This document shows positions 17,328 to 27,400 of a stretch of DNA of 64,000 bases, piece by piece. Position numbers and translations under genes: made by a program. The notes beneath the pieces are model-generated. The model ran no database searches. It had not been told where the DNA came from and was given only the letters and a program-made list of their open reading frames with translations. The stretch covers positions 124,001 through 188,000 of the forward strand of contig NZ_PYAS01000007.1 of the NCBI RefSeq assembly GCF_003014695.1. The letters run 5' to 3'. The stretch is from Dyadobacter jiangsuensis (GTDB lineage Bacteria > Bacteroidota > Bacteroidia > Cytophagales > Spirosomataceae). How positions within the stretch are numbered: the stretch's first letter is position 1; every line of letters starts with the position of its first letter.

Positions 17328-17362
17328 ATATGGTCAGGTGTTGTCATGAATAGTCAGGTGTT
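17322..17362 (-). repeat. Miniature 10-bp-phased GTCA repeat at a sulfatase start codon
   Basis: On the plus strand, GTCA occurs at 17323, 17333, 17343 and 17353, with a strict 10-base step. The tract fills the 33-base gap between the stop of sulfatase 6 and the start of sulfatase 5 and runs into both ends. It is the short form of the arrays at 24306-24472 and 49151-49398, here without an inverted arm. Confidence 0.65.
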
Positions 17363-18989
17363 ACTTTCCGCTGCCTGCCTCGTGCTTGGCTTTATCATAA
17401 TCATAAAACCATTTGAAAGTCTTGTCATATTCCTCCGCACCGACGCGCTTGTACCATTCTTCATATTTAGCTACCAGCTTTTTGGTGATTTCGGGCTGTT
17501 TGTCAAACAGGTCGTGTAACTCCGTACGGTCCTTTTCCACGTCGTATAATTGCCATTTCTCAGTCTTTTCCGCTACCAGTTTCCATTTGCCGTCGCGAAT
17601 GGCGCGGTTACCTTCGTGTTCCCAGAAAATCGGATTCTTGCGGTTGATGGGCTTGCCCGTAAATGCAGGTTTCAGACTGGTACCTTCCAGCGGCTGGATT
17701 GCATTACCGGCGTAGGTGGAAGGATATTTCGCCTGGCCGAGATCTACGAGCGTTGCCATAATGTCGATAATGTGCGCCGGCTGGCGTTCAAACTTGCCAT
17801 TGCGCGACGCCGGGATACCCGCAGGCCACGAAATAATGCCCGGCGAAGAAATACCGCCTTCATGCGTATGATGCTTGTAAGCCCAGAATGGCGTGCAAGC
17901 CGCTTCCGCCCAGCCCTGCCCGAGGAAAACAGTGGATTTAGCAGTACCCGGCTGGTCGCCCTCGTAGCGGCCTTCGATACCCGGCTCGGCATTGCCTCCG
18001 TTGTCGGACACAAACAGAATAACCGTATCATCAAATACACCGCGCTTTTTCAGCCCTGCTACCAGGTCGCCGATGCTCTTATCGAGCCGGTAAATCACCG
18101 CGGCGTAAATCGCCATCATGTCGTCGTAACGTTTCTTCTCCGCGTCGCTCAGGCTGTCCCATTTCTGGACATTCGGGTTAACAGGCGGCAGCTTCCACGA
18201 CGGATCCACCAGGCCGAGTTTGATTTGCTTCTCGTACCGCTCCTGCCGCAGCTTTTCCCAGCCTTTCAAATACTTGCCTCGGAATTTGGCAATGTCCTCT
18301 TCGGGTGCCTGCAAAGGGAAATGCGGTGCATTGTGCGCGAGGTAGAGCATAAACGGCTTTTTCTCAGCCGCGGCCTCATCGATGAACCGCAGGCCGTAAT
18401 CGGTCCAGAGGTCAGTCGAGTACCAGTCCTTGGGCAGCTTGTCGGAGTCGTTCGGAATTTCCTGGCCGTTCAGGAACAGCTTGGCATTATTGCCATTGGC
18501 ATAATAAAAACCTCCCGCCGGTGCGTGCAGCGATCGGTCGAAGCCACGGTTCGACGGATACACGCCATGCTGGTGCCCGACGTGCCATTTCCCGGTCATG
18601 GCCGTAAAATAGCCGGCACTTTTCATGACTTCGGCGATAGTCACACTGTTATGGTTCAATTGCCCGCGGTAGGCGGGATGGTCCGCGCCCTTATCGTCCA
18701 TCATATGCCCGATACCCGCCTGATGGCTGTACACGCCTGTGAGCAGGGCCGCGCGCGTGGGACAGCAGCGGGCGGTATTGTAAAAATTCGTGAGCCTTAC
18801 GCCGTTCCGGGCCAATGCGTCGAGGTTGGGCGTCGGGATTTCACTGCCGTAACAACCCAGGTCCGCATAGCCGAGGTCGTCGGCCAGGATCACGATCACA
18901 TTGGGTTTCTTTTGGGCAAAAACAGCTTGCGCGGCAGCCGAACTAAGCGCAACGGCCAGCAAAAGCCGGCTGATTCGTTTTTTAAGCAT
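17361..18989 (-). CDS. Sulfatase 6, arylsulfatase-like
   Basis: This is a 542-residue secreted enzyme (signal cut near VFAQ). The nucleophile motif is C75-C-P-T-R, preceded by LADDLGYADLGCYG and followed by GKWHVGHQHG and VSDNGGNAEPG. CCPTRAALLTG and the long C-terminal region with THEGGISSPGI are those of arylsulfatases of the AtsA type. The substrate cannot be read from sequence. The start is again ATAT-ATG. It sits 26 bases after sulfatase 7. Confidence 0.92.
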   Translation of the reverse strand: MLKKRISRLLLAVALSSAAAQAVFAQKKPNVIVILADDLGYADLGCYGSEIPTPNLDALARNGVRLTNFYNTARCCPTRAALLTGVYSHQAGIGHMMDDKGADHPAYRGQLNHNSVTIAEVMKSAGYFTAMTGKWHVGHQHGVYPSNRGFDRSLHAPAGGFYYANGNNAKLFLNGQEIPNDSDKLPKDWYSTDLWTDYGLRFIDEAAAEKKPFMLYLAHNAPHFPLQAPEEDIAKFRGKYLKGWEKLRQERYEKQIKLGLVDPSWKLPPVNPNVQKWDSLSDAEKKRYDDMMAIYAAVIYRLDKSIGDLVAGLKKRGVFDDTVILFVSDNGGNAEPGIEGRYEGDQPGTAKSTVFLGQGWAEAACTPFWAYKHHTHEGGISSPGIISWPAGIPASRNGKFERQPAHIIDIMATLVDLGQAKYPSTYAGNAIQPLEGTSLKPAFTGKPINRKNPIFWEHEGNRAIRDGKWKLVAEKTEKWQLYDVEKDRTELHDLFDKQPEITKKLVAKYEEWYKRVGAEEYDKTFKWFYDYDKAKHEAGSGK

Positions 18990-19015
18990 ATATGGGAATG
19001 GATTAATTCAAAAAC

Positions 19016-21355
19016 CTATTGATACCGGATTGTGACCTTCTTCAACTTGCCTGTGAATGCGAATGGCGACTGGTACTGATCCGAAACCGCGAATTTCTGA
19101 TCGCGACCAACGTCCGTGCCATCGATCTGGCGCGGCCCTTGCACCTGTGCCTGTGCCGGCGCGAGGCTGCGCTCGCCGACCTTTTCGTCGTTGATGTAAA
19201 CAGTCTCTTTCCCTACCGACTTGCTGCCTTCCACCAGCCCCGTAAATTCATAAACCAGTTTGAAATGCACGCGACCGGTTGGGATGGCGCCGTTGGAAGC
19301 CAAATGGTACGAATCCCGGGCGGTTTTATACGCATAATGCAGTTTCCCGTCCTTCACAAACAAGCTGATACCGCTCTTCTCACCTCCTACTGCAAAAAGC
19401 ACACCTTCTTCTTTGCCCGTGGCAATATCCGCCTCCGCATCCACGGTGAACGACCGTCCGTCATACAGCGGACTGCTCACACCAACCAGGTTATCGATGC
19501 CCGGGAACAGCGTGATTTCAGGCATTTTACCATAAACCGTCCGCCCCGCAGGCATGTCGTGCGCGGTGAAATCTTTGAGCGGGTACACGTTGTACTTCTT
19601 CGCTTCCTGATCGAATACGGCCTGTAACTCTTTCAGCTTTTCCGGATTTTTAGCGGCCAGGTTAATGCGTTCATTGAAATCCTCATTGAGGTTATACAGT
19701 TCCCAAACATCTTTGCTGAAGTCCACCGACTTACCCGACGGATCGGCCTTGCTGCCCGCGTCGAAACCTTCCCACACCGAATGCCCTTTCGAAGCCTTCC
19801 AGCCGTCTTTGTAAATCGACAATGCTCCCGCGATCTCATAATACTGCACCGTATGCCGGGAAGGAGCATTCTTCTGATCCACGGCATAGGCAAGGCTCGT
19901 GCCTTCGAAAGGCTCCTGCTTGTAGCCGTTGATTAGTTTCGGTGCCTCGGCTTTTGCCAGTTCCAATGTCGTAGGCAGGATGTCGTTCACATGCCCGTAC
20001 TGATTGCGGATGCCGCCTTTTTCCTTAATGCCTTTGGGATAATACAGCACCATCGGGTTGCGCGTGCCGCCTTCGGTGTTGGCATCGCCTTTCCAGTAGC
20101 GGAACGGCGTGTTGGCCGCCGCCGCCCAGCCGATCGGGTAATCCGTGCTCGACTCGTCGGTACCGATCAGGTCGCGGGCGTTCAGAATGGCGTCGATCCG
20201 CGCCTCACCTTGCAACCGGTTGATCTGCGGGCTGATGGTACCATGTTGCGTACCGCCTTTACTGGCCCCATTGTCGCCCAAAATCACGGCAATGACGGTG
20301 TTATCCAGCTGATCGATCTGGTCCAGGTAGTTCACAATGCGGCCGATCTCGTAGTCGGTGTACGTATAAAATGCTGCGTAAACTTCCATGAAATGCGCAT
20401 AGGCCTTCTTTTCCTTCTCCGACAGCGCCGCCCATTCCTTCACACCCGGGTTGCGTTCGGGCAGCACGGCATTTTGCGGGATAATACCGAGTTTCTTCTG
20501 CTTTTCGATTACGATCGCGCGGTACTTGTCCCAGCCCATATCGAACTTACCCTTGTACTGGTCGATCCACTCCTTCGCCACCTGGTGCGGTGAATGCGTG
20601 GCACCTGTTGCGAGGTACAGGAAAAACGGCCGTTCGGCGTCCACGGATTTCTGGTTGGCAATGTATTTAATGGCCTTGTCGGCCAGGAGTTCATTTAAAT
20701 GTTTGGTATTCGGTTCAATATCGAGCTTGGTCACATCTTCCCAAAGCTCGGGATGCCACTGGTCGGTGGCGCCGGGCAGGAAGCCGTAATAATGGTCGAA
20801 GCCGCGACCGGTGGGCCAGCGGTTGAACGGCCCGGCCTGCGAGTTTTCGGTCACGGGCGTAAGGTGCCATTTGCCCAATGCAAATGTGGCATAACCATTT
20901 TCCCGCAACACCTCGGCGGCGGTACCTTTCTCGAAAGGAATGTAGGTGTCATACCCCGGGAAATCAACGGCAGCGGGCGTCAGCAAACCCACGTGCGCCG
21001 AATGGTGGTTCCTCCCTGTGAGCAGGGCCGCACGCGTGGGCGAGCAAATGGCCGTGGTGTGGAAGTTGGTAAACCGCAAACCGTTGTTCGCCAGCTTCTC
21101 GATATTCGGCGTTTCCACCAACCCGCCGAATGCGGTCGTGGCACCGAAACCCGCGTCGTCGATAAGTATCCACACCACATTGGGTGCGCCTTTCGCCGCC
21201 TTTTTGTTGTATTGAATAGGAAACGGCGTCGATTCCTGCAATGTCTTGCCGGCCTTGCCATTCCAGGGCTGCTGGGGGCTATGCTGCGCCATTACCGGCT
21301 GAACCGCCAGACTACCCGCCAGCATTACCGCACTGATTTTGAACAAGTTTTTCAT
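19016..21355 (-). CDS. Sulfatase 7, large arylsulfatase with C-terminal beta domain
   Basis: This 779-residue protein is much longer than the ~460-540 residues of most neighbours. It has a signal peptide (cut near VMAQ), C104-S-P-T-R, LIDDAGFGATTAFGG, GKWHLTPV and GDNGASKGG. The final ~170 residues (from about YGKMPEITLFPG) form an added beta-rich, LamG-like module (LFVKDGKLHYAYKT), as in large alkyl/arylsulfatase A-type enzymes. It is a paralogue of sulfatase 10 with the same length and layout. It probably acts in the periplasm, with the C-terminal domain assisting binding or oligomerisation. Confidence 0.92.
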   Translation of the reverse strand: MKNLFKISAVMLAGSLAVQPVMAQHSPQQPWNGKAGKTLQESTPFPIQYNKKAAKGAPNVVWILIDDAGFGATTAFGGLVETPNIEKLANNGLRFTNFHTTAICSPTRAALLTGRNHHSAHVGLLTPAAVDFPGYDTYIPFEKGTAAEVLRENGYATFALGKWHLTPVTENSQAGPFNRWPTGRGFDHYYGFLPGATDQWHPELWEDVTKLDIEPNTKHLNELLADKAIKYIANQKSVDAERPFFLYLATGATHSPHQVAKEWIDQYKGKFDMGWDKYRAIVIEKQKKLGIIPQNAVLPERNPGVKEWAALSEKEKKAYAHFMEVYAAFYTYTDYEIGRIVNYLDQIDQLDNTVIAVILGDNGASKGGTQHGTISPQINRLQGEARIDAILNARDLIGTDESSTDYPIGWAAAANTPFRYWKGDANTEGGTRNPMVLYYPKGIKEKGGIRNQYGHVNDILPTTLELAKAEAPKLINGYKQEPFEGTSLAYAVDQKNAPSRHTVQYYEIAGALSIYKDGWKASKGHSVWEGFDAGSKADPSGKSVDFSKDVWELYNLNEDFNERINLAAKNPEKLKELQAVFDQEAKKYNVYPLKDFTAHDMPAGRTVYGKMPEITLFPGIDNLVGVSSPLYDGRSFTVDAEADIATGKEEGVLFAVGGEKSGISLFVKDGKLHYAYKTARDSYHLASNGAIPTGRVHFKLVYEFTGLVEGSKSVGKETVYINDEKVGERSLAPAQAQVQGPRQIDGTDVGRDQKFAVSDQYQSPFAFTGKLKKVTIRYQ

Positions 21356-21378
21356 TTTATGGGGTATTAAAAAAATGA

Positions 21379-22857
21379 CTATTCCTCGGAAGCACCGCCT
21401 TTGGTGCCTGCGGCCGATGCACCGCTTGAAGCGCGGCTGCCGGGCGCATATTCCGGATTCAATTGAGTGGGAACCGGCGCGTTGGTCTTTTGCTTCCAGG
21501 CTTCGAGCTTGTCTTTCAGCTCTTTGGTTTTCGAAGGATTGGATTTGGCCAGATCTTTCGTTTCTCCAATATCCGCGTGGATATTATACAGCTCCACGCG
21601 CCCGTCTTCATAAAACTGATGCAATTTGAAATCCCCGGAACGAATGGTACTCGCGGGCCGTGTGCGGAATGCGTCCCTGTTGCGCTGATCGCCTTTGTAG
21701 GCTTCCAGATAAGCCGGAAAATGCCAGAAAATGTCGCGCTGAGCGGCCGGTTTGCCTGCCAAAAGCGGGGCGAAGCTTTGTCCGTCCACATCTGCATTCA
21801 AGGGCTTTTGGATATGGGCTACTTCCAGCAACGTCGGGTAAAAATCAATACCAATCACGGGCGAGTCGGTCTGTGAGCCGGGCTTCGTTTTGCCTGGCCA
21901 TTTCACGATAAGCGGGACGCGCACACCGCCTTCGTAAAGCATTCCTTTCGAACCGCGCAACGGGTGCTGGGCGGTTACGGCGCCCATGCCGCCATTGTCG
22001 GAGAAAAAGACGACGAGTGTGTTCTCAGCCAGGTTTAGAGCGTCGAGTTGTTTCAAAACACGGCCAACACCCTCGTCGGCGCTCTGGATCATCGCCGCAT
22101 AGACGGGGTTGTGATGGTATGCGTCGCCTTTTTTGGATTTGTATTTAGCAATAATATCCGCCTTGGCCTCAATGGGCGTATGCACGGCGAAGTACGACAA
22201 ATACAGAAAAAACGGCTTTTGTTTATGACTGTCCAGGAACTTCAAAGCCTCGTCGGTCAGCCGGTCGGTGAGGTATTCACCTTCCTGGCCGCTGGTAATG
22301 CCTTCGTGCGGCGACGTTTTTCCATCTTTATTATAAGGATAAAAATAGGCACTGGTACCACCCGTACCACCGATCACATGGTCGAAACCCTGGGCGTGCG
22401 CGTCGGCGCCTTTTCCTTTCCCGCCCAGTTGCCATTTACCGATCAGGCCCGTGCTGTAACCGGCATTTTTCAGTTCCTCGGCGATGGTCACGAATGAGGG
22501 GTTCAAAACGGTATTGTTCTCAATCGGGATCAGTTTGCGATCCACGGAGTTGCCTCGATCCGAATTACCCACGGTGTAAATACCGTGGCGCGGCGTGTAC
22601 TTGCCCGTCATGAGCGATGCGCGGCTGGGCGCGCAGTTCGGCCCGACGGAATAGGCCTGCGAAAACCACATTCCCTCTTTCCGCAGTCGGTCGATGTTCG
22701 GGGTTTCGTAATATTTGCTCCCTGCCGAGCTCAGGTCGGTCCAGCCCCAGTCGTCGACGAGGATGAAGAGGATATTGGGCTGGTCCTTCGCCTGCCCGAA
22801 GGCATGCGAGGATAATAGACCCAGCAATACAGCGATTTTCAGAATGGTCTTTTGCAT
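21379..22857 (-). CDS. Sulfatase 8 (family S1)
   Basis: This is a 492-residue enzyme when started at ATG 22857, which gives a clean signal peptide (MQKTILKIAVLLGLLSSHA). A TTG nine bases further upstream is less likely. The motifs are C75-A-P-S-R, LVDDWGWTDLSSAGS, GKWQLGGKG and SDNGGMGAV, then RGSKGMLYEGGVRVP. This DDWGW type occurs in many marine and soil Bacteroidota sulfatase clusters. The C-terminus is Gly/Ala/Ser-rich and low-complexity (RASSGASAAGTKGG). It is the first sulfatase after the second susD, 20 bases downstream. Confidence 0.9.
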   Translation of the reverse strand: MQKTILKIAVLLGLLSSHAFGQAKDQPNILFILVDDWGWTDLSSAGSKYYETPNIDRLRKEGMWFSQAYSVGPNCAPSRASLMTGKYTPRHGIYTVGNSDRGNSVDRKLIPIENNTVLNPSFVTIAEELKNAGYSTGLIGKWQLGGKGKGADAHAQGFDHVIGGTGGTSAYFYPYNKDGKTSPHEGITSGQEGEYLTDRLTDEALKFLDSHKQKPFFLYLSYFAVHTPIEAKADIIAKYKSKKGDAYHHNPVYAAMIQSADEGVGRVLKQLDALNLAENTLVVFFSDNGGMGAVTAQHPLRGSKGMLYEGGVRVPLIVKWPGKTKPGSQTDSPVIGIDFYPTLLEVAHIQKPLNADVDGQSFAPLLAGKPAAQRDIFWHFPAYLEAYKGDQRNRDAFRTRPASTIRSGDFKLHQFYEDGRVELYNIHADIGETKDLAKSNPSKTKELKDKLEAWKQKTNAPVPTQLNPEYAPGSRASSGASAAGTKGGASEE

Positions 22858-22877
22858 TATTTCCAATATTTAAAACC

Positions 22878-24305
22878 CTATTCCCAACCCGGATTCTGCA
22901 AGAGTTTCGGGTTCAAATCCATTTCACGCTGCGGGATCGGGTGCAGGTAATGCTTCTCGGCGGCGTTGGTTTTGCCGGCGGCGTGCAATGCGGTGATCAT
23001 GCGTTTGGTGCGGACGAGGTCGAACCACCGCTGGAATTCGAACATCAGTTCCAGGCGGCGCTCGAGATAGACCGCCTCGCGGAACCCGTCTTTGCTCAAA
23101 CCGGACAATGCATCCAATCCCGCACGCTTGCGAACGCGGTTCACGGCCGCATAGGCGTCGGCGGTCGGGCCGCTGCCCTCGTTCAATGCCTCTGCGTAAA
23201 TCAATAGTATTTCGGCAAACCGGATCACGGGAATGTTCTTAGCCGATTCCGTCGGGTTCACGATTTGCGCCGGGTCGAAATACTTAAAAAAGCGCGGCGG
23301 GAATGTGATCTCCTTTCCAGTAGTAGGACTCACAAGCGAAGTAAAAAACGTCACATCGCGGCGTTTGTCCTTGTCACTGAACAACTTGTACACATCGGCA
23401 TGCGGCTCGTCCGTACCCGCCGAAGCCACCCCGGGTATCCCTACCGGCGTAGCCGACGAAGCCAGACGGTTGCCCTGCCCGTTGACATTGGATTTACATT
23501 GCACCGAGAAAATATGCTCCTTCCCGTTCTTGGTGGCCACATTGAAAACATCCGCAAAATTCTCGAACAGATCATACCCATACGGGCCATTGATCACTTC
23601 AAGGCTTTTTGCCGCTGCCTTGTCCCATTCCTGGCGCGTCAGGTACACTTTCGCCAGGATGGATTTAGCCGCACCGCCGGTAGCCCGCCCTGCATTGGCG
23701 CCTGTAAAGGAGCTAGGCAATGCCTCCGCGTCGGTCAAATCCTGGATGATCTGCTTGTACACATCCTCCTTGGGCGTACGCGCTACCTGAATGGCTTCGT
23801 TACTCAGCGAGCCATTTTCTTCGAGAATCAGCGGAACATCGCCCCAAAGCCTTACCAAATTGAAATACAGCAATCCGCGCAGAAACTTGGTTTCGTTCAC
23901 GAGCCTTGTGCGCAAAGTGGCGTCCATTTCAATGCCCGGAATGCGCGCGATGGCGATATTCGCCCGGTTGATGGCCACGTAGCTCTCCTTCCACAGTTCA
24001 TCCACACGGTCATTGGTCGTCGAATGCGCCAATACGGAAATCGTGCGCACGTCGGCATTCGTTACGCGCAGGCCCGCGATGGCGTCGTCGGACATGATTT
24101 CGAATGCGAGGTGAAACAGCCGGTTGTACATCGTAAGCCCGCCGTTGTTCAATGCGGCATTGTACACGGCGGTCACCGCGGCGAGTGCGTCGCTTTCGGT
24201 CTTGTAAAATTGTTCGGTAGTAATGAGGGAGGCGGGATCCTCGTTCAGGTCCGTGCAGGCCGTGAAGCTGAAAATGCCCATTATTAGTAATAGTATCTTT
24301 TTCAT
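22878..24305 (-). CDS. SusD/RagB-like lipoprotein (second pair, sulfatase locus)
   Basis: This 475-residue protein has a lipobox FTAC (Cys 17), followed by TDLNEDPASLITTEQFYKT, the classic SusD N-terminus. The C-terminal VNRVRKRAGLDAL and LERRLELMFEFQRWFDLVR segments are also typical of the family. It should bind the sulfated ligand at the cell surface for import by the second SusC. It is separated from that gene by 167 bases holding the GTCA fold-back. Its start codon is embedded in the edge of that repeat (CTGACC-ATAT-ATG). Confidence 0.93.
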   Translation of the reverse strand: MKKILLLIMGIFSFTACTDLNEDPASLITTEQFYKTESDALAAVTAVYNAALNNGGLTMYNRLFHLAFEIMSDDAIAGLRVTNADVRTISVLAHSTTNDRVDELWKESYVAINRANIAIARIPGIEMDATLRTRLVNETKFLRGLLYFNLVRLWGDVPLILEENGSLSNEAIQVARTPKEDVYKQIIQDLTDAEALPSSFTGANAGRATGGAAKSILAKVYLTRQEWDKAAAKSLEVINGPYGYDLFENFADVFNVATKNGKEHIFSVQCKSNVNGQGNRLASSATPVGIPGVASAGTDEPHADVYKLFSDKDKRRDVTFFTSLVSPTTGKEITFPPRFFKYFDPAQIVNPTESAKNIPVIRFAEILLIYAEALNEGSGPTADAYAAVNRVRKRAGLDALSGLSKDGFREAVYLERRLELMFEFQRWFDLVRTKRMITALHAAGKTNAAEKHYLHPIPQREMDLNPKLLQNPGWE

Positions 24306-24472
24306 ATATGGTCAGATGTTGTCAGGTATTGTCAGATGTGGTCAAGTATTGTCTGAGGTAGTCAAGGGTGGTCAGGCACTGTCATTTGTTGTCAAGTATT
24401 GTATTTCAATGATTATTCCTGACTATTCCTGATCTTGACAATACCTGATTATTCCTGGCCACACCCGACCGA
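24306..24472. repeat. 10-bp-phased GTCA fold-back between susC and susD
   Basis: From 24311 to 24400 there are nine consecutive 10-base units, nearly all starting GTCA or GTCN (for example GTCAGATGTT, GTCAGGTATT). After a short turn around 24400-24410, the complement appears as TGAC/TGAT units to 24471. The whole intergenic gap is repeat. Arms share complementary runs such as CAGGTATTGTCA. The transcript could fold into a long imperfect hairpin separating susC from susD and the sulfatases. Confidence 0.75.
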
Positions 24473-27400
24473 TTAGAATGAAATACTGAGACCGCCGAGA
24501 AACGACTTGCTGCCGGGATACACGCTGTAATCGATGCCCTGCGTGAGGGTACTCTGCTCGTTGCGGCTCACTTCGGGGTCGAAACCGGTGTATTTGGTCC
24601 AGGTAAGCAGGTTAGCGGCCGATACGTACACCTTGATCTGGCTCGCATGGATTTTAGCCGCGATGGCCTTGGGCAGGTTGTAGCCCAGCGTCACGTTTTT
24701 CAAGCGCAGGAACGAGGCGTCCTCCACGTACCGGCTCGTATTCACGGCCGCCGGATCTTCGAATGCCCGCTGGATTACGTTCGTCGGGTTGGTCGGCGTC
24801 CAGCGGTCCAATGCGGTTACAGAAGCATTCTGCTGGCCGGTCAGGAGTTCGAGCTGCTGCTTGTTCTGGTTGAAAAGCTTGTTGCCATAGGTGCCCTGGA
24901 AGAAAAAGCTGAGGTCGAAGTTGAGATAGGACAAGGTGTTGGTAATCCCTCCCTGAAACTTCGGCTGCGCATTGCCGATGAGCGTCCGGTCGTCGGCTTG
25001 CGTGATCTTGCCGTCGCCATTAATGTCGACATAGCGGCGGTCGCCGGGTTTGGTAGTCGCCGGGTTAATGGTCGGCAGGTTGGCGATATCGTCGCCGGTC
25101 TGAAACAGGCCATTGGTTTGATACCCATAAAATGAACCGAGCGGCTGACCTACCTTGGCAATATTGGCGCCGGAAATGATGTAGTTGGCACCATCACCGA
25201 GCGTCAGCACCTTGTTGCGGTTCACGGAAAACACAAAGTTGGTATTCCAGGTAAATGCGCCGGTAAAATTCTCGGTATTGATGCCCAGCTCAATCCCCTT
25301 GTTTTCCACTGAACCGTAGTTCTGCAATGCGGTCGCCTGCCCGGTCGTGTAAGGGATCGGAACGTTCAACAGCAGGTTTGTCGTCTTTTTGTAATAGGCA
25401 TCAAACACAAAATTAATGCGGTTTTTGTACAGCGAAAGATCGATCCCGGCATCGTATTGCGCGGTAGTTTCCCAGCCAAGATCGGGATTGGCAATGCGGT
25501 TAGGCGCAAAACCAATGTAGGTCTGTCCGCCGAAGAAATAGGTATTGGAATTCAAAGTCGCCAGCGAAAGATACTGTCCGATCTCCTGGTTACCGGTCAC
25601 CCCGGCGCTCAGGCGGAGTTTCAGGTTGCTGATGGTTTTATAGTCCGAAAGGAAATCCTCTCTTGAAATATTCCACGCAAAAGCGGCAGAAGGGAAATAG
25701 CCCCATTTCTTATCCTTACCAAAGCGGGAAGAGCCATCGGCACGGCCACTTACGGTGAAAATGTATTTCTGGTCGATCGAGTAGTTGATACGGCCCAGCC
25801 AGGAGTTCAATGCCCATGCCGAGGAGCCGGACGAAGGCTGGCTGTACACCGAGCCGCTGCCGAGGTCGTTGTATTCCAACTGGTCGGTCACAAATGCCTC
25901 GGACGCAGCAATGGCACTTTCGGTTTCAAATGCCTGCTGCGTGTACCCGACTACAACGTTGAGTGAATGCTTCTGGTTAAAAGTTTTGGAATAACTCAAT
26001 GTGTTCTCGTTCAGCCAGGTCGACGAAAACTTGGTACCCACGGAGGCCTTGCCGGTCGGGTTGGAGTTTGCCCCCTGGTAAATATCCGACGGCACATAGC
26101 GGTTCTGCTTGTTGTTGATCACATCCGCGCCGAACGACACTTTCCCCACCAGACCTTCCACGAAAGTATACTCACCATACACATTGCCGAGCACGCGATA
26201 GGTCTTGGTTTGGTTCACCTCTTTTTCCAAAGTTGCAATCGGGTTACCCAGCGGGGTCTCGAATTCACTTTGATAGGTGTATTTGCCGTTGGCATCATAC
26301 ACATTCACCGTCGGCGGCATGGCGAGTAATGCATTTACCACACCGTTATTGGCTACCTGCGCGGTGATTTTACTAGCCGTGAGGTTTACACCTACCTTGA
26401 ATTTGGAAGAAAAATCTCGGTCGAGGTTGATCCTGCCCGAATAGCGCTCAAAATCGGTATTGCGCAATACGCCGTTTTGTTTGAAATAATTCCCGGAAAT
26501 CGAGTAGCGCGTGCGGTCGTCTCCGCCGGTCAGCGAGAGCTGGTGGTTCTGGATTGGTGCCGAACGGAATGCTTCGCTTTGCCAGTCGGTGCCCTCGCCC
26601 AATGCGTCGATCTGTGCCTGGGTGTAATAGGGCGCCTTTCCCGAGTTGGCACGTGCATCGTTTTTGAGCAACGCCCAATCCCTGGCGCTGGTGAGCACAT
26701 CCACTTTTTTCAGGACTTTTTGAGTACCGTAATAGGCGTCATAAGTCAGCGTGTTTTGCCCGGCTTTTCCTTTTTTAGTTGTAATAATCACTACCCCGTT
26801 AGCGCCGCGCGAGCCATAAATCGCTGTGGCGGAGGCGTCTTTCAGCACTTCAATAGACTCAATATCACTAGGATTCAGACTGGACAGCGCATTGATGCTC
26901 GGTCCGGCGGTCACGCCCGCATTGGCGTCGGCATTGCTGTTATACACCGGGAATCCGTCGATCACGTACAAGGGCTCATTACCGCCCGTAATGGAGTTGC
27001 CTCCTCGTATGCGTATGCTCACGGCCGCGCCCGGCTGCCCCGACGTTTGTGTTACCTGCACGCCCGCCGCCGCGCCCTGCAATGCGCGGTCGAAAGAACT
27101 GATCGGCTGCTTCAATGCCAGCTGCGGTACCGAAGCCACCGAACCGGTAATGTCGCCCTTTTTCTGCGTGCCATAACCAATCACGACCACTTCATCGAGC
27201 ACGTTGGCGGTTTTCAGGACAACCTCGGCGGGTTCGCCGGTCAGTTCATAAATATCGATTTCCTGTTGTTGATACCCGGTCAGGTTCACTTGCAGCGTAA
27301 AGGGAAAATCGTCGGGTGCGGGGATGGAAAACTTGCCGTCGAGATCGGTAGCGGCATAACGCGCGGTGCCTTTGAGGACGACCGTCGCTCCGGGGATTGT

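Noticed and set aside
16149..17519. Long antisense reading frame opposite sulfatases 5 and 6 (similar long antisense frames lie opposite the nirB, sulfatase 6 and peptidase genes)
   Set aside because: Antisense frames of this length arise from codon bias in the real genes. The translations show no family motifs, no signal peptides and odd composition.
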